Source of the DNA: Lysobacter enzymogenes
GTDB taxonomy: Bacteria > Pseudomonadota > Gammaproteobacteria > Xanthomonadales > Xanthomonadaceae
Direction of reading: 5' to 3'
Assembly: GCF_017355525.1 (NCBI RefSeq)
Contig: NZ_CP067395.1
Span: forward strand, 1,116,001-1,180,000
DNA length: 64,000 nucleotides
Shown here: piece by piece, positions 8,957 through 18,002 of the stretch
How the letters are laid out: every line of letters begins with the position of its first letter
Numbering within the stretch: the stretch's first letter is position 1
Notes under the pieces: model-generated
Told to the model about the DNA's origin: nothing
Seen by the model: the letters and a program-made list of their open reading frames with translations, nothing else
The model's database searches: none
Program-made: the position numbers and the translations under genes

Positions 8957-10348
8957 ATGACCGCCCGCTCCAGGATCGCCGCCGTCTACTTGCTGGGTTT
9001 CGCACTGGATCTGGCCAATATGTTTGCGCTGAACGCCGCCTACCCCGCTCTGCAACGCGAGCTGCGCGCGTCGCTCGCGCAACTGGCCTGGACCAGCACG
9101 ATCTATGTGCTCGGCCTGACCGCGGTGATTCCGCTCGGCGCCTGGCTCGCGCGCCGCTTCGGCGAGCGGCGCTTGCTGATCGCCTCGCTGTCGCTGTTCG
9201 CGCTCGGCACGCTCGGCAGCGGCGCGTCGGGATCGATCGGCGCGCTGCTCGGCTGGCGCTTGCTGCAAGGCCTCGGCGGCGGCCTGTTGATTCCGGTCGG
9301 GCAGACGATGGCCTACCGCGCCTACCCCAGCCACGCGCGCGCGCACCTGACCTCGGTGGTGATGGCGGTCGCGCTGCTGGTGCCGGCGCTGTCGCCTGCG
9401 TTCGGCGGCATCGTGGCCGATCGCTGCTCGTGGCGCGCGATCTTCTTCGCGATGGCGGCGCCGGCGGTGCTCGCCTGCGCGCTCGCCGCGGTGTGGTTGC
9501 CGCGCGACGGCGCGAACCCGCGGCCGGCGCCGCTGGATCTGCCGGGCCTGGGCTTGAGCACGACCGCGCTGGTCGCCTTGTTGCTGGGCCTGAGTTTCGC
9601 TGGACAGGCGGGTCAAGGCCGCGTCGCCGCCGCAGCGCTCGCGCTCGCGTTCGCAGCCGGCCTCGCCTACCTCGTTCAAGCCCGGCGCGCCCGCGCGCCG
9701 CTGCTGGACCTGAGCCTGCTGGCGCAGCCGCAGCTGCGCGTCGGCCTGATCGTGTACCTGTGCGTGCCCGGCGTGTTCGCCGGCGCCAATCTGGTCGCAT
9801 TCCTGTATTTCCAGAATGCGCTCGGGCTCAGCGCCACCCGCAGCGGCGCCTTGATGATGCCCTGGGCCGCGGCCGCATTCGCCGCCATCGCGACCACCCG
9901 CCGCTGCTTTGCGCGATACGGCGCCAGGCCGCTGTTCGCCTGCGGCATCGTGGTCGAAGCGTTCGCGCTGGCCGCGCTCGCCACGCCGCTGGCCGAATCG
10001 GACGCCGGGCGCGTGATCGCGTTCGCGGCGATGGGCTTCGGCGCCAGCCTGTGCACCAGCGCCGCGCAAAGCGCCGCCTTCGTCGACGTTCCGGCCGCGC
10101 GCATGGGCGATGCCAGCGCGCTGTGGAACCTCAATCGCCAACTCAGCTTCTGTCTCGGCGTGGCCTTGCTCGGCAGCGCGTTGGGCGCATTGCTGCCGCT
10201 GTACGGCGCGGCCGCGCGCACCGCGTATCAGCACTGTTTCGTCCTCGCTGCGGCGTTGACCTTGCTGCCGCTGCCGTGGGTGGCGCGCCTGCCTGCGGTT
10301 CGCGTTGGCGCCACGACCTCCTCTGTTTCTTCTCAACCGCACGAGTGA
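8957..10348 (+). CDS. MFS transporter, DHA2 (EmrB/QacA-like) drug exporter
   Basis: 463 residues, almost entirely hydrophobic with around 12-14 predicted membrane segments. The MFS loop 2-3 motif A appears as GAWLARRFGERR, and the motif after it (LLGWRLLQGLGGGLLIP) is characteristic of DHA2 proton-driven multidrug antiporters. The protein sits in the inner membrane and probably exports a toxic compound. It is divergent from a LysR gene and followed 4 bases later by a small SnoaL-like gene, so the two are probably co-transcribed. The substrate cannot be inferred from sequence. Confidence 0.9.
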   Translation: MTARSRIAAVYLLGFALDLANMFALNAAYPALQRELRASLAQLAWTSTIYVLGLTAVIPLGAWLARRFGERRLLIASLSLFALGTLGSGASGSIGALLGWRLLQGLGGGLLIPVGQTMAYRAYPSHARAHLTSVVMAVALLVPALSPAFGGIVADRCSWRAIFFAMAAPAVLACALAAVWLPRDGANPRPAPLDLPGLGLSTTALVALLLGLSFAGQAGQGRVAAAALALAFAAGLAYLVQARRARAPLLDLSLLAQPQLRVGLIVYLCVPGVFAGANLVAFLYFQNALGLSATRSGALMMPWAAAAFAAIATTRRCFARYGARPLFACGIVVEAFALAALATPLAESDAGRVIAFAAMGFGASLCTSAAQSAAFVDVPAARMGDASALWNLNRQLSFCLGVALLGSALGALLPLYGAAARTAYQHCFVLAAALTLLPLPWVARLPAVRVGATTSSVSSQPHE

Positions 10349-10352
10349 TTCC

Positions 10353-10751
10353 ATGAACCCGACCGATCCGTTCTTCTGCGAAATCGTCGACACCCTCGCC
10401 GAGATCGAACACTGGCTGTCCGGCCGCGCCGACGACGACGCGCTGGCGCCGCTGCTGGCGCGCTTCGCCGAGGCGTTCTCGATGATTTCGCTGAGCGGCG
10501 ATGCGCTCGACCGCGCGCAGATCGCGACGTTCTTCCGCACGGGTTTCGGCGCGCGCCCCGGATTGCGCATCGCGATCGACGAGGTGCGCCTGCTGTGCGC
10601 GTGGAACGGCGGCGCCGTGCTGGCCTATCGCGAGATCCAGACCGTCGGCTCAGGCGGCCGCAATGTGCGGCGCGCGACTGCGGTGTTCGAACGCGACGAC
10701 GCCGGCCGCATCCGCTGGCTGCGCCTGCATGAGACGGCGGCAACGCCGTAA
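10353..10751 (+). CDS. SnoaL/DUF4440-like (NTF2-fold) protein
   Basis: 132 residues. The pattern of an N-terminal helix pair (FCEIVDTLAEIEHWL), a strand-rich middle (FSMISLSGDALDR) and a C-terminal sheet (RRATAVFERDDAGRIRWLRLHET) resembles the NTF2-like fold of the SnoaL/DUF4440 families, which bind small molecules or act as minor enzymes. ATG 10353 lies 4 bases after the MFS stop, so it is likely translated from the same transcript. No catalytic residues are assignable. It may act on, or sense, the compound exported by its neighbour. Confidence 0.7.
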   Translation: MNPTDPFFCEIVDTLAEIEHWLSGRADDDALAPLLARFAEAFSMISLSGDALDRAQIATFFRTGFGARPGLRIAIDEVRLLCAWNGGAVLAYREIQTVGSGGRNVRRATAVFERDDAGRIRWLRLHETAATP

Positions 10752-11030
10752 GCGCGGGCCTGCGCGGCGCGTGCCGTGCGAGCGGCCGCTGCGCGATGGC
10801 CATCGACGCCAATTCTCGAACGCTCTTGCGCTAAATGTGCGCGGCATCGCGCCGCGCGGCGGATGCGGTCACGCTTCAGCCCACGCGCATGCGGCAGCGC
10901 CGCATGACAGCAACATTCGCGAACGTATGCTCGTTGCCATCGCCGCGCAGGAGCGCGCGGCCGCATCGACCGCGGATGGGCGCGAGGGAACGCGCCGGGG
11001 AATGCATCGGCGGTCCATCGGGGAGAACTC

Positions 11031-11921
11031 ATGCATCAGCACCGCACCACGCCGCGGCCGCGCGCCGCCGCGCTGTTCCTCGCCGCCTCGCTGGCGGCCG
11101 CGCCGTTCGCCGCCGGCGCGGTCACCGGCGTCGCCTTCGTCCACGGCACCGGCAAGCAGACCAACGCGTATCAGGATTACTGGCAGCCGACGATGGTCGA
11201 CAGCGTGCGCCAGGGCCTGGCCAATCCGGGCAACTACGTCGTGGTCAACTGCGACTTCGAGCAGTACATGTGGGACAGCCGCGCGGCCGGTTGCCTGGCC
11301 CAGCAGCTCACCGACTTCATCGCCAGCAAGGGCATCACCCAGCTGATCGTCATCACCCATTCCAACGGCGGCAACGTGATGCGTTGGATCCTGTCGAACC
11401 CGACCTACGACAGCCGCTATCCGAACATCATCGCCAAGACCGTGCGGGTCAACGCGATCGCGCCGTCCTCGGCCGGCACGCCGCTGGCCGATGCGGCGAT
11501 GAACGGCAACGCCTTCGAACAGGCGGTGGGCTGGCTGCTGGGCTACAAGTCCGACGCGGTGAAGATGCAGCAGGTCAGCTGGATGGCGACCTACAACGCC
11601 AACAATCTGTACGGCACCGCCGGCCGTCCGGCGTTGCCCAAGCCGTTCCGCAGCGTGGTCGGCACCGACGTGGATTCCTCGCCGTTCGACAGCGACAGCT
11701 ATTGCGGCGGCTATGCCGAGAACGTCGGGCTGGAGACCACCCAGAACTGGTTGAACAGCTGTTCCGACGGGTTCCTCAACTGCTCCAGCCAGTCGGCCGC
11801 GGGCACGGTCTGGTTCCAGGACAAGCAGCGCACCGCCGATGCCGAGCCGCTGAGCCACAACCAGAGCCGGCGCGCCTGCTTCAACCTCAACACCATCCTG
11901 CGCAACGACATGACCCCGTGA
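11031..11921 (+). CDS. Secreted alpha/beta-hydrolase (lipase/esterase-like)
   Basis: 296 residues with a signal peptide (about 1-30, ending AAPFAAGA). The mature part starts with an oxyanion-type FVHGTGKQ and has the nucleophile elbow ITHSNGGN with Ser111, a THSxGG variant of the GxSxG motif. Several cysteines (around 74, 88 and in the C-terminal third) suggest disulfides in an exported protein. It is followed 11 bases later by a DUF4785 gene, which probably shares its transcript. The substrate is unknown; a lipase or esterase is the most economical reading. Confidence 0.75.
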   Translation: MHQHRTTPRPRAAALFLAASLAAAPFAAGAVTGVAFVHGTGKQTNAYQDYWQPTMVDSVRQGLANPGNYVVVNCDFEQYMWDSRAAGCLAQQLTDFIASKGITQLIVITHSNGGNVMRWILSNPTYDSRYPNIIAKTVRVNAIAPSSAGTPLADAAMNGNAFEQAVGWLLGYKSDAVKMQQVSWMATYNANNLYGTAGRPALPKPFRSVVGTDVDSSPFDSDSYCGGYAENVGLETTQNWLNSCSDGFLNCSSQSAAGTVWFQDKQRTADAEPLSHNQSRRACFNLNTILRNDMTP

Positions 11922-11932
11922 GGACGCCGACC

Positions 11933-13105
11933 ATGCGAACGATTCTGTCCCTTGCCCTGCTCGTCGCCGCCGGGCACGCCAGCGCCGCCGACGCGCCGAT
12001 GTTGCCGGCGGCCAAGAACGACCAGATCCCGCAGCGCCTGGCCGTGGTCGCCGCGCCCAAGGCCGCGGCCGAACGCGCGCCGCTGCGGTTTTCCTGGGCG
12101 CTGGATCCCGACGCCGAACTCGCCGCCGATGCGCTGCCCGAAGCGGTGGAAAGCCGCGAGTACTGGCAGGAAACCGACGGCGCGGCCTTGCAGCGCGGCG
12201 TGCCGGTGGCCACCAGCGCGCCGGGCGCGTTGATCCGGGTCAGCCCGGTCGCCGGCGCGGCCCGGGTCGGCGCCGATTCGGTGCGCATCACCCGCGCCGG
12301 CCAGCCGGTCGGCGCGCTCAAGCGCACCGGCGCCGAACAGTTGCAAGCCGCCGGCCTCGCGGTCGGCGCCGGCACCGCCGCGGTCCAGCTCGGCGCCGAC
12401 GCGGCGCCGGGCGCGTACGCGGTGCAGGTCGCGCAGGCGCGCGGCCGCTACGTGGTGCACGTGTTCGAACCCAACAGCGACGTACGCCTGCTCGCGCGCT
12501 TGAACCGCGACCATGCGTTGGCCGGCGGTTCTCGCGAAATCGAAGTCGACCTGCAGCGCGGCAAGTCGTCGCTGAAGGCCGAAGGCGGCGCGTTGCTGGT
12601 GGCGCCGTCCGGACGCAGCTGGCCGCTGGCGCTGAAGGCCGGCGGCGACGGCAAGCTGCGCGGCGCGGTGCCGCTGCCGGCCGACGCCGGCGACGAGCCG
12701 GCGGGCCTGTGGGAAGTGCAGGTGTTCGCCGGCGACGGCAGCATCCAGCGCGATGCGCGCACCGCGATCGCGGTGGCGCAGCCGACCGCCCGGCTCGACG
12801 GCGCCTACGCCTTCGATGCGCGCACGCTGAGCTTCGCCCTGCCGCTGCGCGCCGCTTCGCCGGGCCGCTACGAAGTGCGCGGCACGCTGTACGCGAGCAA
12901 TGCCAAGCGCGAATTGCGGCCGGTGGCGATCGCGCACAGCGCGCAGTGGCTCGACGGCGGCGCGGCGCGGATCGAGCTGGCGTTCGAGCGTTCGCAGTTG
13001 CCGAAGGGGTATGGCGCGCCGTTCGAGCTGCGCAATGTGGAGCTCAACGATCAGAGCCGGTTGGCGCCGATCGAGCGGCGCGAGCGGGTGGCGCGGGTTC
13101 GTTGA
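11933..13105 (+). CDS. Secreted DUF4785-type protein
   Basis: 390 residues with a signal peptide (MRTILSLALLVAAGHASA). The mature protein has an N-terminal segment with REYWQETDG, then strand-rich sequence that looks like two or three immunoglobulin-like modules (around 80-170, 175-275 and 285-385). This resembles DUF4785 proteins of Xanthomonadaceae, whose function is not known. It follows the secreted hydrolase by 11 bases and is probably a partner or envelope factor co-produced with it. No catalytic motif is visible. Confidence 0.65.
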   Translation: MRTILSLALLVAAGHASAADAPMLPAAKNDQIPQRLAVVAAPKAAAERAPLRFSWALDPDAELAADALPEAVESREYWQETDGAALQRGVPVATSAPGALIRVSPVAGAARVGADSVRITRAGQPVGALKRTGAEQLQAAGLAVGAGTAAVQLGADAAPGAYAVQVAQARGRYVVHVFEPNSDVRLLARLNRDHALAGGSREIEVDLQRGKSSLKAEGGALLVAPSGRSWPLALKAGGDGKLRGAVPLPADAGDEPAGLWEVQVFAGDGSIQRDARTAIAVAQPTARLDGAYAFDARTLSFALPLRAASPGRYEVRGTLYASNAKRELRPVAIAHSAQWLDGGAARIELAFERSQLPKGYGAPFELRNVELNDQSRLAPIERRERVARVR

Positions 13106-13126
13106 TGGCTTGAAGACTGCGCGCGC

Positions 13127-13238
13127 CCTCATCCGCCCCTTCGGGGCACCTTCTCCCGCAAGCGGGAGAAGGGACAGCTGGCAGCGCTGCTGCTCTTAGC
13201 CCCTCTCCCGCTTGCGGGAGAGGGGGTGGGGTGAGGGC
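13127..13238. repeat. Double-hairpin intergenic repeat (CCGCCCCTTCGGGGCACC family)
   Basis: Two near-perfect hairpins: arms CCTTCTCCCGC/GCGGGAGAAGG at 13149-13172 and CCCTCTCCCGC/GCGGGAGAGGG at 13201-13224. The leading CCGCCCCTTCGGGGCACC recurs at 55836-55853. The element lies between the DUF4785 and DUF2939 genes and may also stop transcription, though no T-run follows. Confidence 0.7.
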
Positions 13239-13330
13239 CGCCCACCGCGACGCAAACCCAGCCAGCCCCGCTTCATGCCGCCCCCGCCCGACGCGGCTAC
13301 CCTGACGGCTCCCGTCACGGACCGCCGCAT

Positions 13331-13882
13331 ATGAAGAAATGGATCGTCGCCCTCGTCCTGATCGCTGCCCTGCTGATCGGCTACATCGCCGCCGGGCCGT
13401 TCCTGACCGTCCACGCCATCCGCACCGCGGTCAAGGAAGGCAACACCGGCGAGTTGTCCAAGCACGTGGATTTCGCCGCGCTGCGGCTGAGCCTGAAGGC
13501 CCAGGTCGACGATTATCTGGTGCGCCGCGCCGGTCCGAAGGTGCAGTCCAGCCTGCTCGGCGCGATCGGCCTGAGCATGGCCAGCGGCGTGGCCGGCACC
13601 GCGGTCGACGCGATCGCGACGCCGATGGGCATCGGCGCGGTACTGGAGGGGCGCAATCTGGTCAAGCGCTTCGATCCGACCGCGCCGCGCCGCGATGCCT
13701 ACGCGCCGGTGGATCCGGCCGAACCGCTCAAGCGCGCGAGCTATCGCTTCGAGTCGCCGTCGCGGTTCACCGCGACGGTCGCCAACGCCGACGGGGATCC
13801 GGTGGTGTTCGTGCTGACCCGCGATGGGTTGAGCTGGAAGGTCACGGATGTGCGGCTGCCGTTGGAGAAGATGTTGCCTTGA
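13331..13882 (+). CDS. DUF2939 family membrane-anchored protein
   Basis: 183 residues. One N-terminal membrane helix (about 3-25, WIVALVLIAALLIGYIAAG) anchors a periplasmic domain that starts PFLTVHAIRTAVKEGNTGEL with HVDFAALRLSLKAQ, the pattern of DUF2939. Its function is unknown. It stands alone between two repeat elements, with the start at ATG 13331. Confidence 0.8.
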   Translation: MKKWIVALVLIAALLIGYIAAGPFLTVHAIRTAVKEGNTGELSKHVDFAALRLSLKAQVDDYLVRRAGPKVQSSLLGAIGLSMASGVAGTAVDAIATPMGIGAVLEGRNLVKRFDPTAPRRDAYAPVDPAEPLKRASYRFESPSRFTATVANADGDPVVFVLTRDGLSWKVTDVRLPLEKMLP

Positions 13883-13922
13883 GGGGTGCGCGGGTTCAGC
13901 GAGGTTCGTCGTGGTTGGGTTG

Positions 13923-13950
13923 GCGCGGTCGCGGCTCGCGCCGCTCCTAC
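13923..13950. repeat. REP element, family A (single copy)
   Basis: Minus-orientation copy of the family-A REP: GCGCGGTCGCGGCTCGCGCC followed by GCTCCTAC. The inner GCGGCTCGCGCCGC part is palindromic. Thirteen further copies occur in the window, all intergenic. Confidence 0.85.
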
Positions 13951-14085
13951 ATGAAAGCAGAGTGCTTGCTTTCTGTGAGCGCCGGCAATATTTTTCACGC
14001 GACCGCCGGCCGCCGCGCGCAGCGGTCGCCGGACAGGCATGCCCGGCCCCGATCGTCAACGCCACACGCATTGGACTGGAACGCC

Positions 14086-14475
14086 ATGAAAACGATCTTC
14101 TCCGCCCTCGCCTTCGCCGTGCTCGCGCTCAGCGCCAACGCCGCCTACGCCCAGGGCGAGTGCGACAAGTACCGGACCAGCTACGACAAGACCTACTGCT
14201 TCGCCAAGCTGTTCCTGGAATCGGACAAGGAGCTCAACGCCGCCTACACCGAGCTGCGCGGCGTGGCCAAGGAGCCGGCCAAGACCCAGCTCAAGCAGAC
14301 CCAGCTGCAGTGGATCAAGCACCGCGACGCCAGCTGCGAAAGCTCCGGCAGCATCAACGTCGACTGCAACTACCGGGTCAACCGCGAGCGCACCGAGTAC
14401 CTGCGCGATCGCGCCCGCGAGTGCAAGGCCGGGACCTGCCGCGACGAGATGATCGTCAAGAAGTCCTGGGACTGA
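14086..14475 (+). CDS. LprI/DUF1311-type small secreted protein
   Basis: 129 residues with a signal peptide (about 1-22, ANAAYAQ). The mature part has the DUF1311 (lysozyme inhibitor LprI N-terminal) pattern: a cysteine-rich start (GECDKYRTSYDKTYC), a helix ending LNAAYTEL, and QLQWIKHRDASCE. Six or more cysteines fit a disulfide-bonded periplasmic protein. In the family some members inhibit lysozyme. Here this is inference from family, and the gene is monocistronic. Confidence 0.75.
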   Translation: MKTIFSALAFAVLALSANAAYAQGECDKYRTSYDKTYCFAKLFLESDKELNAAYTELRGVAKEPAKTQLKQTQLQWIKHRDASCESSGSINVDCNYRVNRERTEYLRDRARECKAGTCRDEMIVKKSWD

Positions 14476-14550
14476 GCGGACGCGCCAGCGCGAACGCCGG
14501 CGCAAGCCACGCCGCAAGGCGTGGTTTGTTTCGTTTCGGGGTCGCTTTTT

Positions 14551-14647
14551 GTAGGAGCGGCGCGAGCCGCGACCGCGATAACGCAACTACGCCGTAACCT
14601 GCGCAATGGTCGGGTTGTCGCGGTCGCGGCTCGCGCCGCTCCTACAG
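14551..14647. repeat. REP pair (inverted, REPIN-like), family A
   Basis: Plus-orientation copy at 14551-14579 and an inverted copy at 14619-14647, separated by about 40 bases. This inverted pairing is repeated at four other places in the window. Confidence 0.85.
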
Positions 14648-14665
14648 GGAGCAACCCAACCGCGC

Positions 14666-15586
14666 TCAGCGATTGGCGACGCCGTGCGGCACGTGCCCCG
14701 CCGCGACGTGCCCGCGCGCCGAGGCGATGTTGCTTTCGGAGTCGTCGAAGAAGATGTCCGCGCCGAACGCTTCCAGGAACGGCCCCTTGGCGCGGCCGCC
14801 GAGGAACAGCGCTTCGTCGAGGCGGATGCCCCATTCGCGCAGGGTGCGGATCACCCGCTCGTGCGCGGGCACCGAGCGCGCGGTGACCAGCGCGGTGCGG
14901 ATCGGCGCGTCCTGGCCGACCGGGAACGCGGCCTGCAGGCGATGCAGCGCATCGAGGAAACCGCGGAACGGGCCGCCGGACAACGGCTCGCCGGCGTGGC
15001 TGCGTTCGTGCTCGGCGAACGCGGCCAGGCCGCCTTCGCGCGAGACCCGCTCGCCTTCGTCGTCGAAGATCACCGCGTCGCCGTCGAAGGCGATGCGCAG
15101 TTGATCCGGCGGCAGGTGCGGGGCCAGCTTGGAGTTCGGCACCGCCGGCAGCAAGGTCGCCGCAGCGATGCCGGCTTCGAGCGCGGCGGTCACGTCGTGG
15201 GCGTTGGCCGACAGGAACAGGTCGGCGCCGAACGGCCGGATGTAGGGAAACGGCGGCGCGCCGTTGCTGAACGCCGCGCGCTTGATCGACAGGCCGTGAT
15301 GGGCGATGGAATTGAAGATGCGCAGCCCGCTGTCGGCGGAGTTGCGCGAGATCAGGATCACCTCGACCCGCGGCGCCTCCGGCGGCGCGTCGCGGTTCAG
15401 CGCGAGCAGCTTGCGCACCAGCGGGAAGGCGATGCCGGGGCGCAGGATGTCGTCCTCGCGCGCGCGCTGGAACGCGGCATAGGCGTCGATGCCTTCGCGT
15501 TCGAACAGCGAATGGCTCTCTTCCATGTCGAACAGGGTGCGCGAGGAAATCGCGACGATCAGGGGGTCGGCATCACGGTCGGGCAT
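14666..15586 (-). CDS. 5'-nucleotidase (PF06189 type)
   Basis: 306 residues. The N-terminus LIVAISSRTLFDMEESHSLF and the later segments VEVILISRNSADSGLRIFNS, IAFDGDAVIFDDEGE and ADIFFDDSESNI match the cytosolic 5'-nucleotidase family (5-nucleotidase, PF06189), which dephosphorylates nucleoside monophosphates. The frame is open upstream through a REP copy; ATG 15586 is where homology starts. It stands alone. Confidence 0.85.
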   Translation of the reverse strand: MPDRDADPLIVAISSRTLFDMEESHSLFEREGIDAYAAFQRAREDDILRPGIAFPLVRKLLALNRDAPPEAPRVEVILISRNSADSGLRIFNSIAHHGLSIKRAAFSNGAPPFPYIRPFGADLFLSANAHDVTAALEAGIAAATLLPAVPNSKLAPHLPPDQLRIAFDGDAVIFDDEGERVSREGGLAAFAEHERSHAGEPLSGGPFRGFLDALHRLQAAFPVGQDAPIRTALVTARSVPAHERVIRTLREWGIRLDEALFLGGRAKGPFLEAFGADIFFDDSESNIASARGHVAAGHVPHGVANR

Positions 15587-15609
15587 GGGGGCATTGTGCC
15601 TGAGGTGCG

Positions 15610-15630
15610 GGGATTCGGGATTCGGGATTC
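15610..15630. repeat. Heptanucleotide repeat GGGATTC x3
   Basis: Three perfect copies of GGGATTC in tandem, followed by degenerate GGGAGTT-like units to about 15655, in the gap between the divergent 5'-nucleotidase and permease genes. Short matches of the same heptamer occur at 27742-27763 and 27826-27840. Confidence 0.8.
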
Positions 15631-15686
15631 GGGAGTTGGTAGTTGGGAGTCGGTCGTTGAGTCGAGGGTTGCGTCGTTGGTCGATT

Positions 15687-15718
15687 GGCGCGGTCGCGGC
15701 TCGCGCCGCTCCTACAGG
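15687..15718. repeat. REP element, family A (single copy)
   Basis: Minus-orientation family-A REP (GCGCGGTCGCGGCTCGCGCC...) between the 5'-nucleotidase and the permease. Read in frame it would falsely extend the permease with [11 protein letters not shown]. Confidence 0.85.
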
Positions 15719-15870
15719 TAGGTCGCGCGCCATGGCGCGAACCGCGGGCGGTGGCCGTGCCGATCCGGACGCTCCGGCGTGTCGCGACGGGCGGCTCGGC
15801 CGGCGCCGCTCGCCCCCGCCGCCGATGCGGTATCGTGCCGCACTTCCCGCCGCACGCCCGGACCCGCTCG

Positions 15871-17244
15871 ATGCCCGCCAGTCCCGCCGCCACCGCCGCC
15901 GATCCGCAACTCGGCCACGCCCTCAAATCGCGTCAGTTGGTGATGATGGGCCTGGGCAGCGCGATCGGCGCCGGCCTGTTCCTCGGCTCCGGCGTCGGCG
16001 TGCAGACCGCGGGCCCGGCGGTGCTGCTGTCGTACCTGATCGCCGGCACGCTGATCATCATCGTGATGCGCGCGCTCGGCGAAATGGCCGCGGCGCGGCC
16101 GACCAGCGGCGCGTTTTCGGTGTATGCCGCCGATGCGATGGGCCCGACCGCGGGCGCGACCCTGGGCTGGCTGTGGTGGGTTCAGATCGTGATCGTGGTG
16201 GCGGCCGAATCGGTCGGCGCCGCGGGCTTGCTGTCCACGGTCTGGCCGGGGCTGCCGGTCGCCGCCACCTCCTTGGTGTTCATGACCGCCTTCACCCTGG
16301 TCAACCTGCTCGGCGTGCGCAATTTCGGCGAGTTCGAGTTCTGGTTCGCGATCCTCAAGGTCGCCGCGATCCTGGCCTTCATCGCGATCGGCGCGGCGCT
16401 GCTGCTCGGCCTGCTGCCGGACGTGCCCTCGCCCGGCCTGTCGAACTTCAGCGAGCACGGCGGCTTCGCGCCCAAGGGCTGGGCCGGCGTCGGCGCGGCC
16501 TTGCTGGTGGTGGTGTTCGCGTTCGGCGGCACCGAGATCGTCGCGGTCGCCGCGGCCGAGACCCAGGACCCGCAGCGCAGCATCACCCAGGCGATCCGCA
16601 CCGTGGCCTGGCGCATCCTGGTGTTCTACATCGGCTCGCTGGCGGTCATCATCGCGGTGGTGCCGTGGACCAGCGAACACTTGAAGTCGCCGTTCGCGGC
16701 GGTGCTGGAAGTCGCGCGGATTCCCGGTGCGGCCACGGCCATTACCTTGGTCGCGGTGGTGGCGCTGCTGTCGGCGCTCAACGCCAACCTCTACGGCGCC
16801 TCGCGCATGATCTATTCGCTGGCCCAGCGCAGCGAAGCGCCGCGCTTGCTCGCCCACCTCAGCCGCAGCCAGGTGCCGGTGGCGGCGGTGCTGGCGAGCG
16901 TGGCGTTCGGCTTCGTCGCCACCGCGCTGGAGCTGCTGTATCCGGACAAGGTGCTGCCGGCGCTGTTGAACGTGGTCGGTTCGACCTGTCTGTTGGTGTG
17001 GACGCTGTCGCTGGTCTCGCAGCTGATCCTGCGCCGCCGCGCGGACCGCGCCGGCACCGTGCTGCCGTTCAAGATGTGGGCGTTCCCGTACGTGACCTAC
17101 ATCGGCCTGGGCATCCTCGCCCTGGTGTTTGTGCTGGCGCTGATGACGCCGGGGCCGCGGGTGCAGTTGCTGTCGACGGTGGGGCTGACCTTGGGCATCG
17201 CGGCGATCAGCGAGATCGCGCGGCGGATCCGCGCGCGGGGTTGA
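15871..17244 (+). CDS. APC-family amino-acid permease
   Basis: 457 residues. The N-terminus SRQLVMMGLGSAIGAGLFLGSG is the first-helix motif of the AAT group of the APC superfamily (GABA, D-alanine/D-serine and asparagine permeases), and GEMAAARPTSGAF follows as the conserved helix 3 region. About 12 membrane segments are predicted. It imports an amino acid across the inner membrane by proton symport; the specificity is not clear. The start at ATG 15871 is chosen because upstream in-frame sequence is REP-derived. Confidence 0.88.
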   Translation: MPASPAATAADPQLGHALKSRQLVMMGLGSAIGAGLFLGSGVGVQTAGPAVLLSYLIAGTLIIIVMRALGEMAAARPTSGAFSVYAADAMGPTAGATLGWLWWVQIVIVVAAESVGAAGLLSTVWPGLPVAATSLVFMTAFTLVNLLGVRNFGEFEFWFAILKVAAILAFIAIGAALLLGLLPDVPSPGLSNFSEHGGFAPKGWAGVGAALLVVVFAFGGTEIVAVAAAETQDPQRSITQAIRTVAWRILVFYIGSLAVIIAVVPWTSEHLKSPFAAVLEVARIPGAATAITLVAVVALLSALNANLYGASRMIYSLAQRSEAPRLLAHLSRSQVPVAAVLASVAFGFVATALELLYPDKVLPALLNVVGSTCLLVWTLSLVSQLILRRRADRAGTVLPFKMWAFPYVTYIGLGILALVFVLALMTPGPRVQLLSTVGLTLGIAAISEIARRIRARG

Positions 17245-17291
17245 GGGCGGTTTCGCCGTAGCTGGGACGGCGCAGTCGCGGCCTGGGCTCA

Positions 17292-17320
17292 TGTAGGAGC
17301 GGCGCGAGCCGCGACCGCGA
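17292..17320. repeat. REP element, family A (single copy)
   Basis: Plus-orientation copy (TGTAGGAGCGGCGCGAGCCG...). A decayed inverted partner may be present at about 17268-17285 (GGCGCAGTCGCGGCC). Confidence 0.8.
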
Positions 17321-17359
17321 ATCCACAACCACGGCGCCTGCCGCCCCTGCCCGCCGGCC

Positions 17360-17956
17360 TCAACCGACCTTGACCAACTGATGCAGCGCCAGCGCCCCAC
17401 CCGGGAACTGGTGCAGACGCCCGCCTTCGGCCAAACCGCCCAGGTCCACCGTGAAGTAGCCGGTCCGCTGCAACAAGCCCGCGACCTCGGCCTTGGCCGC
17501 CGCGTCGTCGCCCGACAGGAACAGCGTGCGCTGCCCGCCGTCGGCGTGCGGATCGCTGCCGAGCACCGGCGCCAGCAAGTGATTGAGCGCCTTGACCACG
17601 CGCGCGCCCGGCACGAGTTCGGCGAACGCCTCGCTCGAGGTCTTGCCGCCCAGGTCGAACGGCTTGAACTCCGGCGCCTCGATCGCGTTGTTGGCGTCGA
17701 CCACGATGCGGCCGCGCAGGTCCAGCCCGGCCAGCGCCGCCGGCAGCTTGGACCAGTTCACCGCAACGAAGACCAGGTCGGCCTGCGCCGCCTGCGCGAC
17801 CGTGCCGGCGCGGATCGACGGCCCGAGCTCGGCGAGGGTGGCGGCCAGCGAGGCCGGACCGCTGCGGTTGGACAAGGTCGCCTGGATCCCGCTGCGGGCC
17901 AGGGTGCGGGCGATGGCGGTGCCGATCTGGCCCGCGCCGATGATGCCGATGTTCAT
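17360..17956 (-). CDS. NADPH-dependent F420-reductase-like dinucleotide-binding protein
   Basis: 198 residues. It starts with the Rossmann motif MNIGIIGAGQIGTAIA and continues with LFVAVNW-like and DANNAIEAPEF segments, typical of the COG2085 / F420-dependent NADP reductase-like family. GAGGAA-type RBS (AAGGAGAAACCTC) precedes ATG 17956. In organisms without F420 these proteins act as small NAD(P)-dependent reductases of uncertain substrate. The gene is divergent from a LysR gene that probably controls it. Confidence 0.85.
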   Translation of the reverse strand: MNIGIIGAGQIGTAIARTLARSGIQATLSNRSGPASLAATLAELGPSIRAGTVAQAAQADLVFVAVNWSKLPAALAGLDLRGRIVVDANNAIEAPEFKPFDLGGKTSSEAFAELVPGARVVKALNHLLAPVLGSDPHADGGQRTLFLSGDDAAAKAEVAGLLQRTGYFTVDLGGLAEGGRLHQFPGGALALHQLVKVG

Positions 17957-18002
17957 GAGGTTTCTCCTTCAAGCCTTTGATAGTGAATGACCCGGCGACG
18001 GA

